Origin: Lachnospiraceae bacterium UBA1718
Lineage (GTDB): Bacteria > Bacillota > Clostridia > Lachnospirales > Lachnospiraceae
Length of the DNA stretch: 12,941 nt
Assembly: GCA_002317245.1 (NCBI GenBank)
Contig: DCIU01000084.1
Coordinates: 1 to 12,941 of the forward strand
Reading direction: 5' to 3'
This document shows, in pieces, positions 1 to 5,851 of this stretch. Position numbers and translations under genes: made by a program. Every line of letters begins with the position of its first letter. Within the stretch, counting starts at the first letter, position 1. The notes under the pieces were generated by a model that had not been told where the DNA came from, did no database searches, and saw nothing but the letters and a program-made list of their open reading frames with translations.

Positions 1-24
1 GCCGTAAACACGCGTGTTTACGGC
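1..24 (-). terminator. Perfect 24-nt palindrome, probable original tRNA-Trp terminator
   Basis: The arms GCCGTAAACACG and CGTGTTTACGGC are perfect reverse complements. The palindrome lies 16 nt beyond the left copy of the tRNA 3' end, outside the island. Before integration it would have lain just downstream of tRNA-Trp, so I infer it was that gene's terminator. The window edge hides any U-run on the minus strand; on the plus strand it is followed by TTTCTCC, so it could also serve a gene to the left. Confidence 0.5.
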
Positions 25-40
25 TTTCTCCATAGTTCTT

Positions 41-92
41 ATTTTTAGCAGGGGATGAGAGAATCGAACTCCCACCAAAGGTTTTGGAGACC
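41..92. repeat. Left att copy (duplicated 3' part of tRNA-Trp)
   Basis: These 52 bp are identical to 8514-8565. They run from an A-T5 stretch past the tRNA 3' end, through the T arm and variable region, to the anticodon loop and the 3' end of the 5' anticodon strand. Identity stops at 93 (G here, C at 8566). This is the displaced original 3' end of the tRNA, now at the far end of the island. Confidence 0.9.
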
Positions 93-134
93 GCCTGGTG
101 ACTCTTGCTTAAATAGCATAATCACTGGTCCCCT
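49..134 (-). other. tRNA-like fold at the left island end
   Basis: Read on the minus strand from 134, the island sequence beside the repeat begins AGGGGAC, which pairs at six of seven positions with the acceptor 3' strand ATCCCCT in the repeat (56-50). It also offers a perfect 4-bp D-stem-like pair (GTGA 125-122 with TCAC 101-98). The T arm and CTCCAAA anticodon loop are intact. The D-loop-like part is about 20 nt and holds its own TGCT/AGCA pairing. The anticodon stem has a C-T mismatch. Total length is 86 nt against 71 for the real tRNA. It is probably not a working tRNA; it may be a mimic within attP, a decayed tRNA gene, or partly chance. Confidence 0.4.
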
Positions 135-151
135 CGCCTCCCTACACTCTA

Positions 152-176
152 GGTCACAAGTTTGGTCACAGGTTTA
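152..176. repeat. Left arm-type sites: tandem 12-bp motif
   Basis: There are two adjacent 12-mers, GGTCACAAGTTT and GGTCACAGGTTT, followed by A. The 25-bp unit matches 8361-8385 in the same orientation with one difference. It lies about 60 bp inside the left att repeat. Paired direct repeats inside both ends of an element are typical of arm sites bound by the N-terminal domain of tyrosine integrases such as that of Tn916; that role is inferred. Confidence 0.75.
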
Positions 177-253
177 ATAGCGTTCACTAAAAAACATTTT
201 ATCTAGTACCTATATTTAATGGTTTTTCTTTTCATCCATCATCGGCTATAGAT

Positions 254-299
254 ATAGTAAAAGCCTAATATCTATTATATCATACCAGGCTTTTACTAT
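254..299 (-). terminator. 13-bp stem terminator after xis, possibly bidirectional
   Basis: ATAGTAAAAGCCT (254-266) and AGGCTTTTACTAT (287-299) are perfectly complementary around a 20-nt AT-rich loop. The hairpin starts just after the xis stop codon. Its arms give AAAAGCC...GGCTTTT on both strands, so it could end transcripts from either side and insulate the att end. Confidence 0.65.
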
Positions 300-300
300 G

Positions 301-483
301 CTATAATTCAAAATTTTTACCTGCATTTCTTTCTAACCATCTAGAGAACTCTTCTTCAGTAATAAAATACTTTCGTCCAAGTTTTGTGGCTGGGAATCCT
401 GCTGACTGCATTAATTTATATGCCGTATTCTTTCCAATACCTAAAATTCTCATAATGTCCTCAACATGATATACTTCCTTCAT
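301..483 (-). CDS. xis: Excisionase-family DNA-binding protein
   Basis: A 60-aa protein that is essentially one MerR/excisionase-type winged helix-turn-helix (HTH_17 style). The pattern YHVEDIMRILGIGKNTAYKL is the first helix pair, followed by the wing KLGRKYFITEEEF and a final helix SRWLERN. I chose ATG 483 because AGGAGG lies 6 nt upstream; a GTG one codon earlier is too close to that site. Such proteins bend DNA at att sites and bias a tyrosine recombinase toward excision. It lies about 210 bp from the left att repeat, and in the circular form would read toward int. A small transcriptional regulator is the alternative. The symbol reflects function by family and position. Confidence 0.8.
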   Translation of the reverse strand: MKEVYHVEDIMRILGIGKNTAYKLMQSAGFPATKLGRKYFITEEEFSRWLERNAGKNFEL

Positions 484-588
484 CACTTACCTCCTGCTGT
501 ATTAATTCGAAACATATTTAACGGTTCCAATTTAAATATGCGGGGCATAGTTGGATTCCAGACATTTATTAATTATCCATAAATGAAA

Positions 589-621
589 GAGTCACCAAAT
601 TCAGTTTGAATCCAGTGACCC
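589..621 (-). terminator. Strand-specific 15-bp hairpin after the 137-aa gene
   Basis: On the minus-strand RNA, GGGTCACTGGATTCA pairs along its full length with TGAATTTGGTGACTC around an AAC loop. The four non-Watson-Crick positions are all G-U pairs in this strand but A-C mismatches in the other, so the structure favours the minus transcript. It begins 7 nt after the stop codon of the 137-aa gene and is followed by TTTCATTTAT. It should end or protect that transcript before xis. Confidence 0.65.
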
Positions 622-627
622 TATTAA

Positions 628-1041
628 CTAATATCCATATTTTTTAAGTGCTTCATCAAGTAACTGATTGAGAATCGAAGCGAATGTATACTGGCACTTA
701 TCATTCCTAAGATTGTTAAGTCTTGCCGCTATATCTTCATACAGTTCAATCGACCTCTGTTTTTTCTTTGTACCTTTGGGTATATCATCTACAATAAAAT
801 CCTTTCTGCTTTTGTTATCATAGGACTTACTCCTAGATGCCTGATCACCCACATTTTTCTTCTTGGTATAAAAGCCCCTGGCCACTGCATCATTCATTAT
901 GGCGCCCCATGTGAATTCATATTTAGCCTTGAATTCATCATTAGATAACTTTTCATGGTCTGCTACCATTTCCTTCCACTGTTCATCGGTTGCTTTTTCT
1001 CTAAACTTCTGTGCCTTAGTCTGCTTTACTTTTCCTTCCAT
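628..1041 (-). CDS. Small basic protein, putative HTH plus ribbon-helix-helix DNA-binding protein
   Basis: A 137-aa, lysine-rich protein that I cannot name. Residues 16-58 look helical and could form a helix-turn-helix (FKAKYEFTWGAIMNDAVARG). Residues 60-93 are a charged linker. Residues 94-135 resemble a ribbon-helix-helix unit: strand KKKQRSIELY, helix EDIAARLNNL, turn, helix TFASILNQLLDEALKKY. GGTGAGAG lies just upstream of the ATG. It sits with xis at the left end of the island, before a dedicated terminator. I infer a DNA-binding accessory role, such as regulation of the island or a remnant relaxosome-type accessory protein; no catalytic motif is visible. Confidence 0.7.
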   Translation of the reverse strand: MEGKVKQTKAQKFREKATDEQWKEMVADHEKLSNDEFKAKYEFTWGAIMNDAVARGFYTKKKNVGDQASRSKSYDNKSRKDFIVDDIPKGTKKKQRSIELYEDIAARLNNLRNDKCQYTFASILNQLLDEALKKYGY

Positions 1042-1089
1042 TATCTCTCACCACCTTTCCTATGAATCTGGGTTTATATTTCAACTATT

Positions 1090-1344
1090 TATAAATATGC
1101 GTTATCAATTCCTAAACCAGAGATATTATTTCAATAACTATTATGATGTATAAATTGATGGCATTATAGTTGCCGCACTTATTGTACTGATATTAGGTGT
1201 ATATTCCTCGTGACCAATATAGTCAACCAGATGATGGCAACAAAAATACCGGTTTACACGTTTTTGAAATGAACGGGTAAACCGGTATGTTGCTTTTTAT
1301 ATAATTATGTTCTTAGTCCTGCACCTATACAACGCATATTTATA
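1090..1344. repeat. 14-bp inverted repeat enclosing a terminator
   Basis: TATAAATATGCGTT (1090-1103) is the exact reverse complement of AACGCATATTTATA (1331-1344). The enclosed 227 bp hold no gene but contain the strong hairpin at 1237-1293. The arms are AT-rich, so chance is possible. The arrangement could mark a small non-coding insertion or a protein-binding pair. Confidence 0.4.
1237..1298. terminator. Strong bidirectional terminator hairpin
   Basis: A perfect 12-bp stem, ATACCGGTTTAC (1246-1257) with GTAAACCGGTAT (1277-1288), is extended by GCAAC (1237-1241) with GTTGC (1289-1293) across an AAAA bulge. It is followed by TTTTT (1294-1298) on the plus strand; on the minus strand the hairpin runs into TTTTTG. 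It would isolate the 137-aa gene and xis from transcription coming from the nuclease side. No plus-strand gene needing it is visible. Confidence 0.75.
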
Positions 1345-1834
1345 GTATAGATAATCATAACATTGATTACTGGATCACACATGGGTGTTATTGGATGACA
1401 TCCTGATCCTGGCAGAGACACAAAAGTGGCTTTCCACTTCTCTGCAGCCTGTGCAGACAGGAAGACCTTTCTAGTATGCTTTCAGAACGACTGGTCAGAT
1501 ATCCAAAAGAACTCTCTGTTCCAGAGACTAAATGGAAATGGTATAGCTTGGTTCGCCAAAGGTGCGAGCGCGGATAACAGAGTAGCTTCTGTTATAAATA
1601 CAATTAAGCCAAGATGCTGAAGATCTTGAATCCTTCAGAGAGCTGACCACTCTTCAATATGTCCGATAGAACCTTCACTACCGTAGAATAATAAAAAGGC
1701 CGCACACATAAGCTGAGATAACAAAGTGTTACTATCAGTCACACATAAGACTCGCCAGATTACTGGAATGAAAAAAAGTGTTGGCCAAATCACATATGTG
1801 AGGAAGCCGCCTAGCTTTAACTAAAACAAACATC
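1345..1834. other. Unassigned stretch, possibly a degenerate gene remnant
   Basis: About 490 bp between the inverted repeat and the nuclease stop codon, with no supported gene. A plus-strand frame from GTG 1426 runs 64 codons to a TGA at 1618-1620, but has no clear ribosome site and no family I recognise. Upstream its frame is closed by a TGA at 1396. Other short open stretches exist on both strands (for example on the minus strand just after the nuclease), broken by stops or shifts. Base composition is more GC-rich than the surrounding island. This fits a decayed foreign gene or insertion, but I cannot say which. Confidence 0.35.
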
Positions 1835-2956
1835 TTATAGTGTCTCATTATCACTTGATAATAACTTTTTTAAATCTTCAACATCAGGTAATGCTTTTCT
1901 CATATTTTCAGGCATATCTTTTGATGTTCTATATGTTGCTACACCTAATGGCTTATCATAGCCTCTTATAACATAATCAACAAATGCCTTATTCATATCC
2001 TTACATAGGATAAGTCCCACGGATGGATTTTCATGTGCTTTCTTTACTGTATCGTCCAGGACAGTTAAATAGGTATTTAATTGTCCCAAGTAAGTATGCT
2101 TAAACTTACCAGCCTTTAATTCAACTGCAACAAGACAGTTTAATTCCCTATTGAAGAACAGAAGATCTACAAACATTTCTTCCCCTGCCACTTCAATACG
2201 ATATTGATTACCTATAAATATGAAATCAGTACCAAATCGAATGATGAAATCCTTTATATTATTTACTATCTGATTTTCAATTATTCTTTCATCAATATCT
2301 TCATCGGATTCGCCTAAATTCTCTGTATTAATAAAATCCAATAAATAATTATCTTTAAATGCCTTTGTTGCATTTATTATGAATTTTCTATCTGATATCG
2401 TTGTATCAAAATTATTCGGAAGATTTTCTCTATTTTGATATAGTCCCGACTTAATATAGTCACGCAACGTATACTTATCCCAGGCACGAGTTGCGCACTC
2501 ATGAATATAAAATACTCGCTCGTCTATGTCTTTCGCTTTTGCGATAATTTCCATGTGATGACTAAAACCGATTGAAATGAACTCATTCCAATCAATATCG
2601 CCAGCCACTGGCTGGCGAATTTCAGTCAATAAATACTCGCCATCAATTTCCAAATCGCCAGCCGCTGGCTGACGATTTACCCACTCACACCATTCCTCAT
2701 AAAACTGACGCATGTTTTTAATATTACTTTCAGAAAATCCCCTGATACCTACCAGTTCCTTTTTTAATTTCTCTGAGATTGTTCTAATAGCATCCTTACC
2801 CCAGAATCCATTTCTTGTATTTTGTGAAACATACTTTCCAATGCCATAATACAACGATAGCAACTCCGCGTTCCCGGCTTTGGCTGCTCTATACCTGCTT
2901 TTCTCGACTGCACTTTTTATCGCTGCAACAGCAACATCATAATCATTATTATTCAT
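1835..2956 (-). CDS. DUF1016/YhcG-type PD-(D/E)XK nuclease domain protein
   Basis: A 373-aa protein with the two-part DUF1016 layout. Residues 1-90 form the helical N-terminal domain (LLSLYYGIGKYVSQ, FSESNIKNMRQFYEEW). Residues 123-205 contain the conserved ISIGFSHHMEII and AWDKYTLRDYIKSGLY segments. Residues 225-345 are a PD-(D/E)XK-like core with candidate active residues E230, D264 in FVDLLFF, the E279-L-K281 triad and Q292. Proteins of this family are putative nucleases often found near restriction or mobile genes; their biology is poorly defined. Between the domains (95-120) sit two in-frame copies of RQPxAGD encoded by palindromic DNA. Length is normal and the frame intact. The ATG has only a distant AAAGGG (about 15 nt upstream). 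It is preceded by a structured leader and is its own unit. Confidence 0.85.
   Translation of the reverse strand: MNNNDYDVAVAAIKSAVEKSRYRAAKAGNAELLSLYYGIGKYVSQNTRNGFWGKDAIRTISEKLKKELVGIRGFSESNIKNMRQFYEEWCEWVNRQPAAGDLEIDGEYLLTEIRQPVAGDIDWNEFISIGFSHHMEIIAKAKDIDERVFYIHECATRAWDKYTLRDYIKSGLYQNRENLPNNFDTTISDRKFIINATKAFKDNYLLDFINTENLGESDEDIDERIIENQIVNNIKDFIIRFGTDFIFIGNQYRIEVAGEEMFVDLLFFNRELNCLVAVELKAGKFKHTYLGQLNTYLTVLDDTVKKAHENPSVGLILCKDMNKAFVDYVIRGYDKPLGVATYRTSKDMPENMRKALPDVEDLKKLLSSDNETL
2598..2675. repeat. Two in-frame palindromic repeats within the nuclease gene
   Basis: Two 21-nt copies start at 2598 and 2655, exactly 57 nt (19 codons) apart. The first is a perfect palindrome, TCGCCAGCCA and TGGCTGGCGA around one base. 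The second differs at two positions, leaving one mismatch and one wobble. On the coding strand they encode RQPVAGD and RQPAAGD in the inter-domain linker. The constant spacing and frame suggest spread of a short palindromic unit within coding sequence. Confidence 0.8.
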
Positions 2957-2986
2957 AAATAGAATTGGTTACCCTTTCAATTTATA

Positions 2987-3072
2987 TAATAAATAAGGGA
3001 GCAAATGCTCCCTTTGAGTTTAAAACTTCCCACTTATTGGTAGGGACTCTCCCGAAAGATACGCATGTATCT
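2987..3072 (-). ncRNA. Candidate structured leader or short RNA upstream of the nuclease
   Basis: Downstream of the promoter at 3079-3108, the minus strand can form AGATAC/GTATCT (3072-3067 with 3062-3057), then GGGA/TCCC (3053-3050 with 3046-3043, loop GAG). An alternative is TCCC 3046-3043 with GGGA 3031-3028. A final stable AAGGGAGC/GCTCCCTT hairpin (3014-3007 with 3002-2995) is followed by ATTTATTATAT. The competing pairs and terminator-like last hairpin resemble an attenuator. It fits no riboswitch class I can confirm by eye, and may be an independent RNA of about 85 nt. Confidence 0.45.
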
Positions 3073-3078
3073 ATGAGT

Positions 3079-3108
3079 AATATAACATGCTACCTAAAAA
3101 TGATGCAA
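3079..3108 (-). promoter_or_regulatory. Putative promoter for the nuclease leader
   Basis: On the minus strand, TTGCAT (3108-3103) and TATATT (3084-3079) are separated by 18 bp. The start site would fall near 3072, the first base of the leader hairpin. The -35 box is poor, the -10 box is 5 of 6. Confidence 0.45.
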
Positions 3109-3148
3109 TCTATTTAATTAATATATGACTACAGAAATAAAAATACAT

Positions 3149-3178
3149 TTGACTCTACTAACATATTACATATATTAT
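3149..3178 (+). promoter_or_regulatory. Putative plus-strand promoter for a small RNA
   Basis: TTGACT (3149-3154, 5 of 6) and TATTAT (3173-3178, 5 of 6) are 18 bp apart. The expected start near 3185 is the first base of the hairpin at 3185-3249. It diverges from the nuclease promoter. Confidence 0.5.
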
Positions 3179-3184
3179 ATAAAT

Positions 3185-3249
3185 AAGAAATGACCTCCTG
3201 GCGCCTTGAAAGCTGGGTGTACGGTAAACGTAGGATCATTTCTTTTTTT
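3185..3249 (+). ncRNA. Candidate small RNA: promoter-driven hairpin with U-tail
   Basis: AAGAAATGA (3185-3193) pairs perfectly with TCATTTCTT (3236-3244), extended by CCT (3194-3196) with AGG (3232-3234) across a single-base bulge. The right arm runs into a T7 stretch (3243-3249), giving a terminator-like 3' end. The interior of about 35 nt contains GGCGCC and a purine-rich GAAAGC segment. At 3193-3200 the RNA reads ACCUCCUG, an anti-Shine-Dalgarno sequence partly inside the stem. It is complementary over 8 nt to the xis ribosome site and over 7 nt to that of the int remnant, but also to other strong ribosome sites. There is no coding potential. Alternatives are a plain terminator or a dispersed hairpin repeat. 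Confidence 0.5.
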
Positions 3250-3255
3250 GTTCTA

Positions 3256-3290
3256 AAAATGCCTAAGTAAGAAATCTTTCTCACTTAGGC
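3256..3290 (-). terminator. Terminator of the sigma / anti-sigma unit
   Basis: GCCTAAGT (3261-3268) pairs with ACTTAGGC (3283-3290); an inner AGAAA/TTTCT pairing lengthens the stem. On the minus strand the hairpin is followed by ATTTTTAG. It lies 40 nt past the stop of the gene at 3330. Confidence 0.85.
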
Positions 3291-3329
3291 GCATAGTCTA
3301 TACTATCTAAAAGTATCCAGCAATATTCA

Positions 3330-4067
3330 TTACTGTCCCAACAAATCTTTTGCCATTAGACACCATTCATCATTTGTCAGCTCAGAATCAAATGAAAGTG
3401 CATTGTAAATTTTTGAATCATACTCAAAAATAAAACCATCACATTTCATAACCTCAACCTTATCCGAACCATAACTAATCTCATAGCCTGGCTTTTCCAT
3501 ATTTTCCTTATCTTCTTCAGTCAATTCATAATCGGGTGGAACGAACTTATAGATGTCATTATAAATATAAACAGTAGTTCCATTTACATCTATACTAGAA
3601 CAGCCATCCTCCACAGTTAATGGTTCGAACGAAGGATCAATATTCAAATATACATCTGAACTTCCTGCTTTAGAATATTTCACCATAAATGACTTTCCTT
3701 CTGCAATAGCCTTTCCGTTTTCATCTAACCCTTCAGTACCACCGATATTAGAATTATTAAAGCTATATCCCGTAGAAAAGCCTTCTGGAATCTCTAATGA
3801 TATTCCTAGTTTTCCGGCATTATCACGAGATATATTTATATCACTTTCAGTAGTAAGATTACTACTCCAACTTCTGTATCCTGTTATCTTTCCTGCTGCA
3901 AATACCGTAGTTCCCACCAGCATGCATGCTACTGCTACTAACACAATCATCTTCTTTTTAGAAAAGCGCATTGTCTTAACCTCCGTTCTCCTTAATAATT
4001 TATTGATTAATTCTTCAGAGGGATTAAGATTATCAACACATTCTTTATATACATCAATACAATTCAT
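3330..4067 (-). CDS. Membrane-anchored partner (anti-sigma-like) of the ECF sigma factor
   Basis: A 245-aa protein. I place the start at ATG 4067 because GAAGGAG lies about 6 nt upstream; the frame is open to 4094 but has no ribosome site there. The start overlaps the 3' end of the sigma gene by 14 bp, implying translational coupling. Residues 1-39 are cytoplasmic (MNCIDVYKECVDNLNPSEEL, then RFSKKK), 40-58 a single TM segment (MIVLVAVACMLVGTTVFAA), and the rest an extracytoplasmic domain without a family I can name. This layout (short cytosolic part, one TM, outer sensor) with direct coupling to an ECF sigma gene is typical of anti-sigma factors of the DUF4179 kind in clostridia. No HxxxCxxC zinc motif is seen. 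The sequestering role is inferred. Confidence 0.7.
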   Translation of the reverse strand: MNCIDVYKECVDNLNPSEELINKLLRRTEVKTMRFSKKKMIVLVAVACMLVGTTVFAAGKITGYRSWSSNLTTESDINISRDNAGKLGISLEIPEGFSTGYSFNNSNIGGTEGLDENGKAIAEGKSFMVKYSKAGSSDVYLNIDPSFEPLTVEDGCSSIDVNGTTVYIYNDIYKFVPPDYELTEEDKENMEKPGYEISYGSDKVEVMKCDGFIFEYDSKIYNALSFDSELTNDEWCLMAKDLLGQ

Positions 4068-4575
4068 ACAGAACTCCTTCCTCAAAGCTGTCACTTAATA
4101 TGTTTCTTAGTTTTTCTCTCGCCCTCGATAATCGCGTTTGAATCGTTGTCTCTTTAATCTTCAAAATACTACTGATTTGATGGATAGAATATTCTTCGTA
4201 GTAGAACAAATAGACAATAATCCTATAATGCTCTGGGAGAGATATAACAGCATCTATAACAACCTTTCGGTCTACCAATCTCTGTTCACTCGAACTAATA
4301 TCTGCGATATTCTCTAATTCCGTTTCATCTATTTCCGTCCTCCTTCGTCTAAAGGGATTGCGATAATAGCTATGACACATGTTTGTCGTGACTCGTATAA
4401 GCCAGGCTTTCACATCTTCATCACTTTTAAATTTTACTGTGCTGGAAAATAATTTAGTGAATACATCCTGGGATACATCTTCTGCATCTTCGCGATTACC
4501 AAAATAGTGAAATGAAATCCGATATACCATTTTCAAATACTTTTCAACGCAGGAATTATATTCTGCAATGTTCAT
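4054..4575 (-). CDS. ECF-type RNA polymerase sigma factor
   Basis: A 173-aa protein of usual ECF length. Region 2 is at about 13-70: YLKMVYRISFHYFGNREDAE, DVSQDVFTKLF, then the DNA-contacting AWLIRVTTNMCHSYYRN. Region 4 is at about 105-158, with LPEHYRIIVYLFYYEEYS and the helix-turn-helix IHQISSILKIKETTIQTRLS followed by RAREKL. There is no region 1 or 3. GGAGG lies 8 nt before the ATG. It is the first gene of a two-gene unit with the membrane protein it overlaps and follows the terminator at 4643-4672. It likely redirects RNA polymerase to a small regulon upon an envelope signal; targets may include the neighbouring surface genes, but I see no clear ECF promoter motif. Confidence 0.92.
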   Translation of the reverse strand: MNIAEYNSCVEKYLKMVYRISFHYFGNREDAEDVSQDVFTKLFSSTVKFKSDEDVKAWLIRVTTNMCHSYYRNPFRRRRTEIDETELENIADISSSEQRLVDRKVVIDAVISLPEHYRIIVYLFYYEEYSIHQISSILKIKETTIQTRLSRAREKLRNILSDSFEEGVLYELY

Positions 4576-4642
4576 ATATCTGTCCTCCGTGTCCCTCTAT
4601 TTATAAAACACATGACATAAGAAAAAAATCACACTAATTTGC

Positions 4643-4672
4643 AAAAAATCCCAGCATCAAATGATGCTAGGA
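4643..4672 (-). terminator. Terminator between the surface-gene unit and the sigma unit
   Basis: TCC-C-AGCATCA (4649-4659) pairs with TGATGCT-A-GGA (4662-4672). The one imperfect position is a G-U pair only on the minus strand, and the stem runs into TTTTTT there (4648-4643). It lies 23 nt past the stop of the gene at 4696. Confidence 0.85.
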
Positions 4673-4695
4673 TTATAATCTATGGACAGAAAATA

Positions 4696-5550
4696 TTAAT
4701 GCCAGGTATTTATTTGCTCATCTATCACTTCCAGAGTTTCGCAATCAATCAGATAGAAGTCTATTATTGTCGGCGAAGATACTTCTTCCCCATTAGAAGA
4801 AAAAATATACTCTTCAAGCACATATTCATGTTTTGAACTATCACTATAGCTTTCGTTAAAAACAAGATGATATTCTGTTCTCTCTCCAGTAGTTTCATTG
4901 ACTTCCAATTTCAGAACAGCATAAGGATATCCCTTTGCTGAGATACCGTATTCAATATCAGAATCACTAACTCCATATATAGTACTGGCAATTTTAGTTA
5001 ATTCCTTTTTATAAGACTGCCACTCTTCATCCAGCGGATAACCGTCTTCATCCACTGGATTAGTCTCTATCTCCTCTTCTTTTACAGTCTTCCCCGATTC
5101 ATACTTTACTCCATAATGTGTATCAAGAGATTTTGAGAAAACAGTACCAGTACCATCGAAGCATATACGATAGGATTGATCCGGCTGTTCTTCCCCATAG
5201 GTAATCCACACAACACTATTATCGTACCAAATAACTATCCAAGAATTGTCTGATATATTACCTCCATCATTATGAACATCAAATCTGTACTTTTTGATAA
5301 TCTTATCACCTTCTTTTAGTAAGACTCTTGCATGAGTACTTCCAAAAGGCCAATCAGGATCACCAACCTGTTGCAATATCAATTCATATTTTCCGTCTGG
5401 TGACATATCTATATCAATTTCATGTATTTTATAGTTGACTACATACGTGATACTTCCCACCAATATTGCAAATAGAACAACTATTAATATGATGCTGCCC
5501 AATATAATTTTAACAGTCGAATTATTCTTTTTATTGTCTAATGTTTCCAT
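4696..5550 (-). CDS. Membrane-anchored protein of unknown function
   Basis: A 284-aa protein with one N-terminal TM segment at about 14-38 (VKIILGSIILIVVLFAILVG) after a short polar start. The remainder is acidic and probably outside the cell. The segment SPDGKYELILQQVGDPDWPF followed by GSTHARVLLK, and later NISDNSWIVIWYDNSVVWI, gives a beta-rich pattern reminiscent of DUF5412-like proteins; that resemblance is from memory and unproven. A second region (about 180-284) is a separate mixed domain. ATG 5550 lies 5 nt after the stop of the small preceding gene, so the two are co-transcribed. The gene ends the cargo unit before a terminator. Confidence 0.7.
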   Translation of the reverse strand: METLDNKKNNSTVKIILGSIILIVVLFAILVGSITYVVNYKIHEIDIDMSPDGKYELILQQVGDPDWPFGSTHARVLLKEGDKIIKKYRFDVHNDGGNISDNSWIVIWYDNSVVWITYGEEQPDQSYRICFDGTGTVFSKSLDTHYGVKYESGKTVKEEEIETNPVDEDGYPLDEEWQSYKKELTKIASTIYGVSDSDIEYGISAKGYPYAVLKLEVNETTGERTEYHLVFNESYSDSSKHEYVLEEYIFSSNGEEVSSPTIIDFYLIDCETLEVIDEQINTWH

Positions 5551-5555
5551 ATCTA

Positions 5556-5777
5556 TTATCTTACACCTGATGACTCTTCAACTCTAATCAAATCACCATC
5601 ATTTTCTTCAAAAACAAACGAGTAGAATGTGCCGTCAATAGCCTCTGTAGTATTGTATATATCTATATATTCATTCTCTTCTGAATCAAGTTCAATCTCA
5701 CAAGAAATAACTTCCTTTATATCATCTAATTTCATTCCAAGCATATACAAGCCATTTCTACTTCCACCAACCTGCAA
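5556..5777 (-). CDS. Small acidic protein with an uncertain or lost start codon
   Basis: A 73-aa product if read from TTG 5777, which has no ribosome site. The frame stays open upstream to about 5861, overlapping the lipoprotein stop, and the extra residues (IKTIDVNYSNYLLEFDES) look like normal protein. No ATG or GTG occurs in that extension. A protein starting at the ATA at 5852, perhaps mutated from ATG, would have 98 residues. The likely reading is a gene that lost its start or was trimmed by a junction. The protein is acidic (EIELDSEENEYIDIY), soluble, and not recognised. It is tightly packed between the lipoprotein and the 5550 gene. Confidence 0.5.
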   Translation of the reverse strand: MQVGGSRNGLYMLGMKLDDIKEVISCEIELDSEENEYIDIYNTTEAIDGTFYSFVFEENDGDLIRVEESSGVR

Positions 5778-5851
5778 TACAATTCTGTTCAGACAGTCAC
5801 TTTCATCAAACTCAAGTAAATAGTTGCTGTAATTTACATCTATCGTTTTTA

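Noticed and set aside
49..134. Second functional tRNA-Trp gene
   Set aside because: The D region is too long, the anticodon stem has a mismatch, and the 3' part is explained by the att duplication.
1426..1620. 64-codon plus-strand frame as a real gene
   Set aside because: GTG start without a ribosome site, no recognised family, against the direction of all neighbours; kept only as part of an unassigned region.
1835..2956. Part of a complete restriction-modification system
   Set aside because: No methyltransferase or specificity gene is visible in the window; only the putative nuclease is present.
3185..3249. Group II intron domain V or cyclic-di-GMP riboswitch
   Set aside because: It has a GAAA-like segment and paired arms, but lacks the AGC triad and the stem lengths of domain V, and does not fit the conserved bases of known riboswitches.
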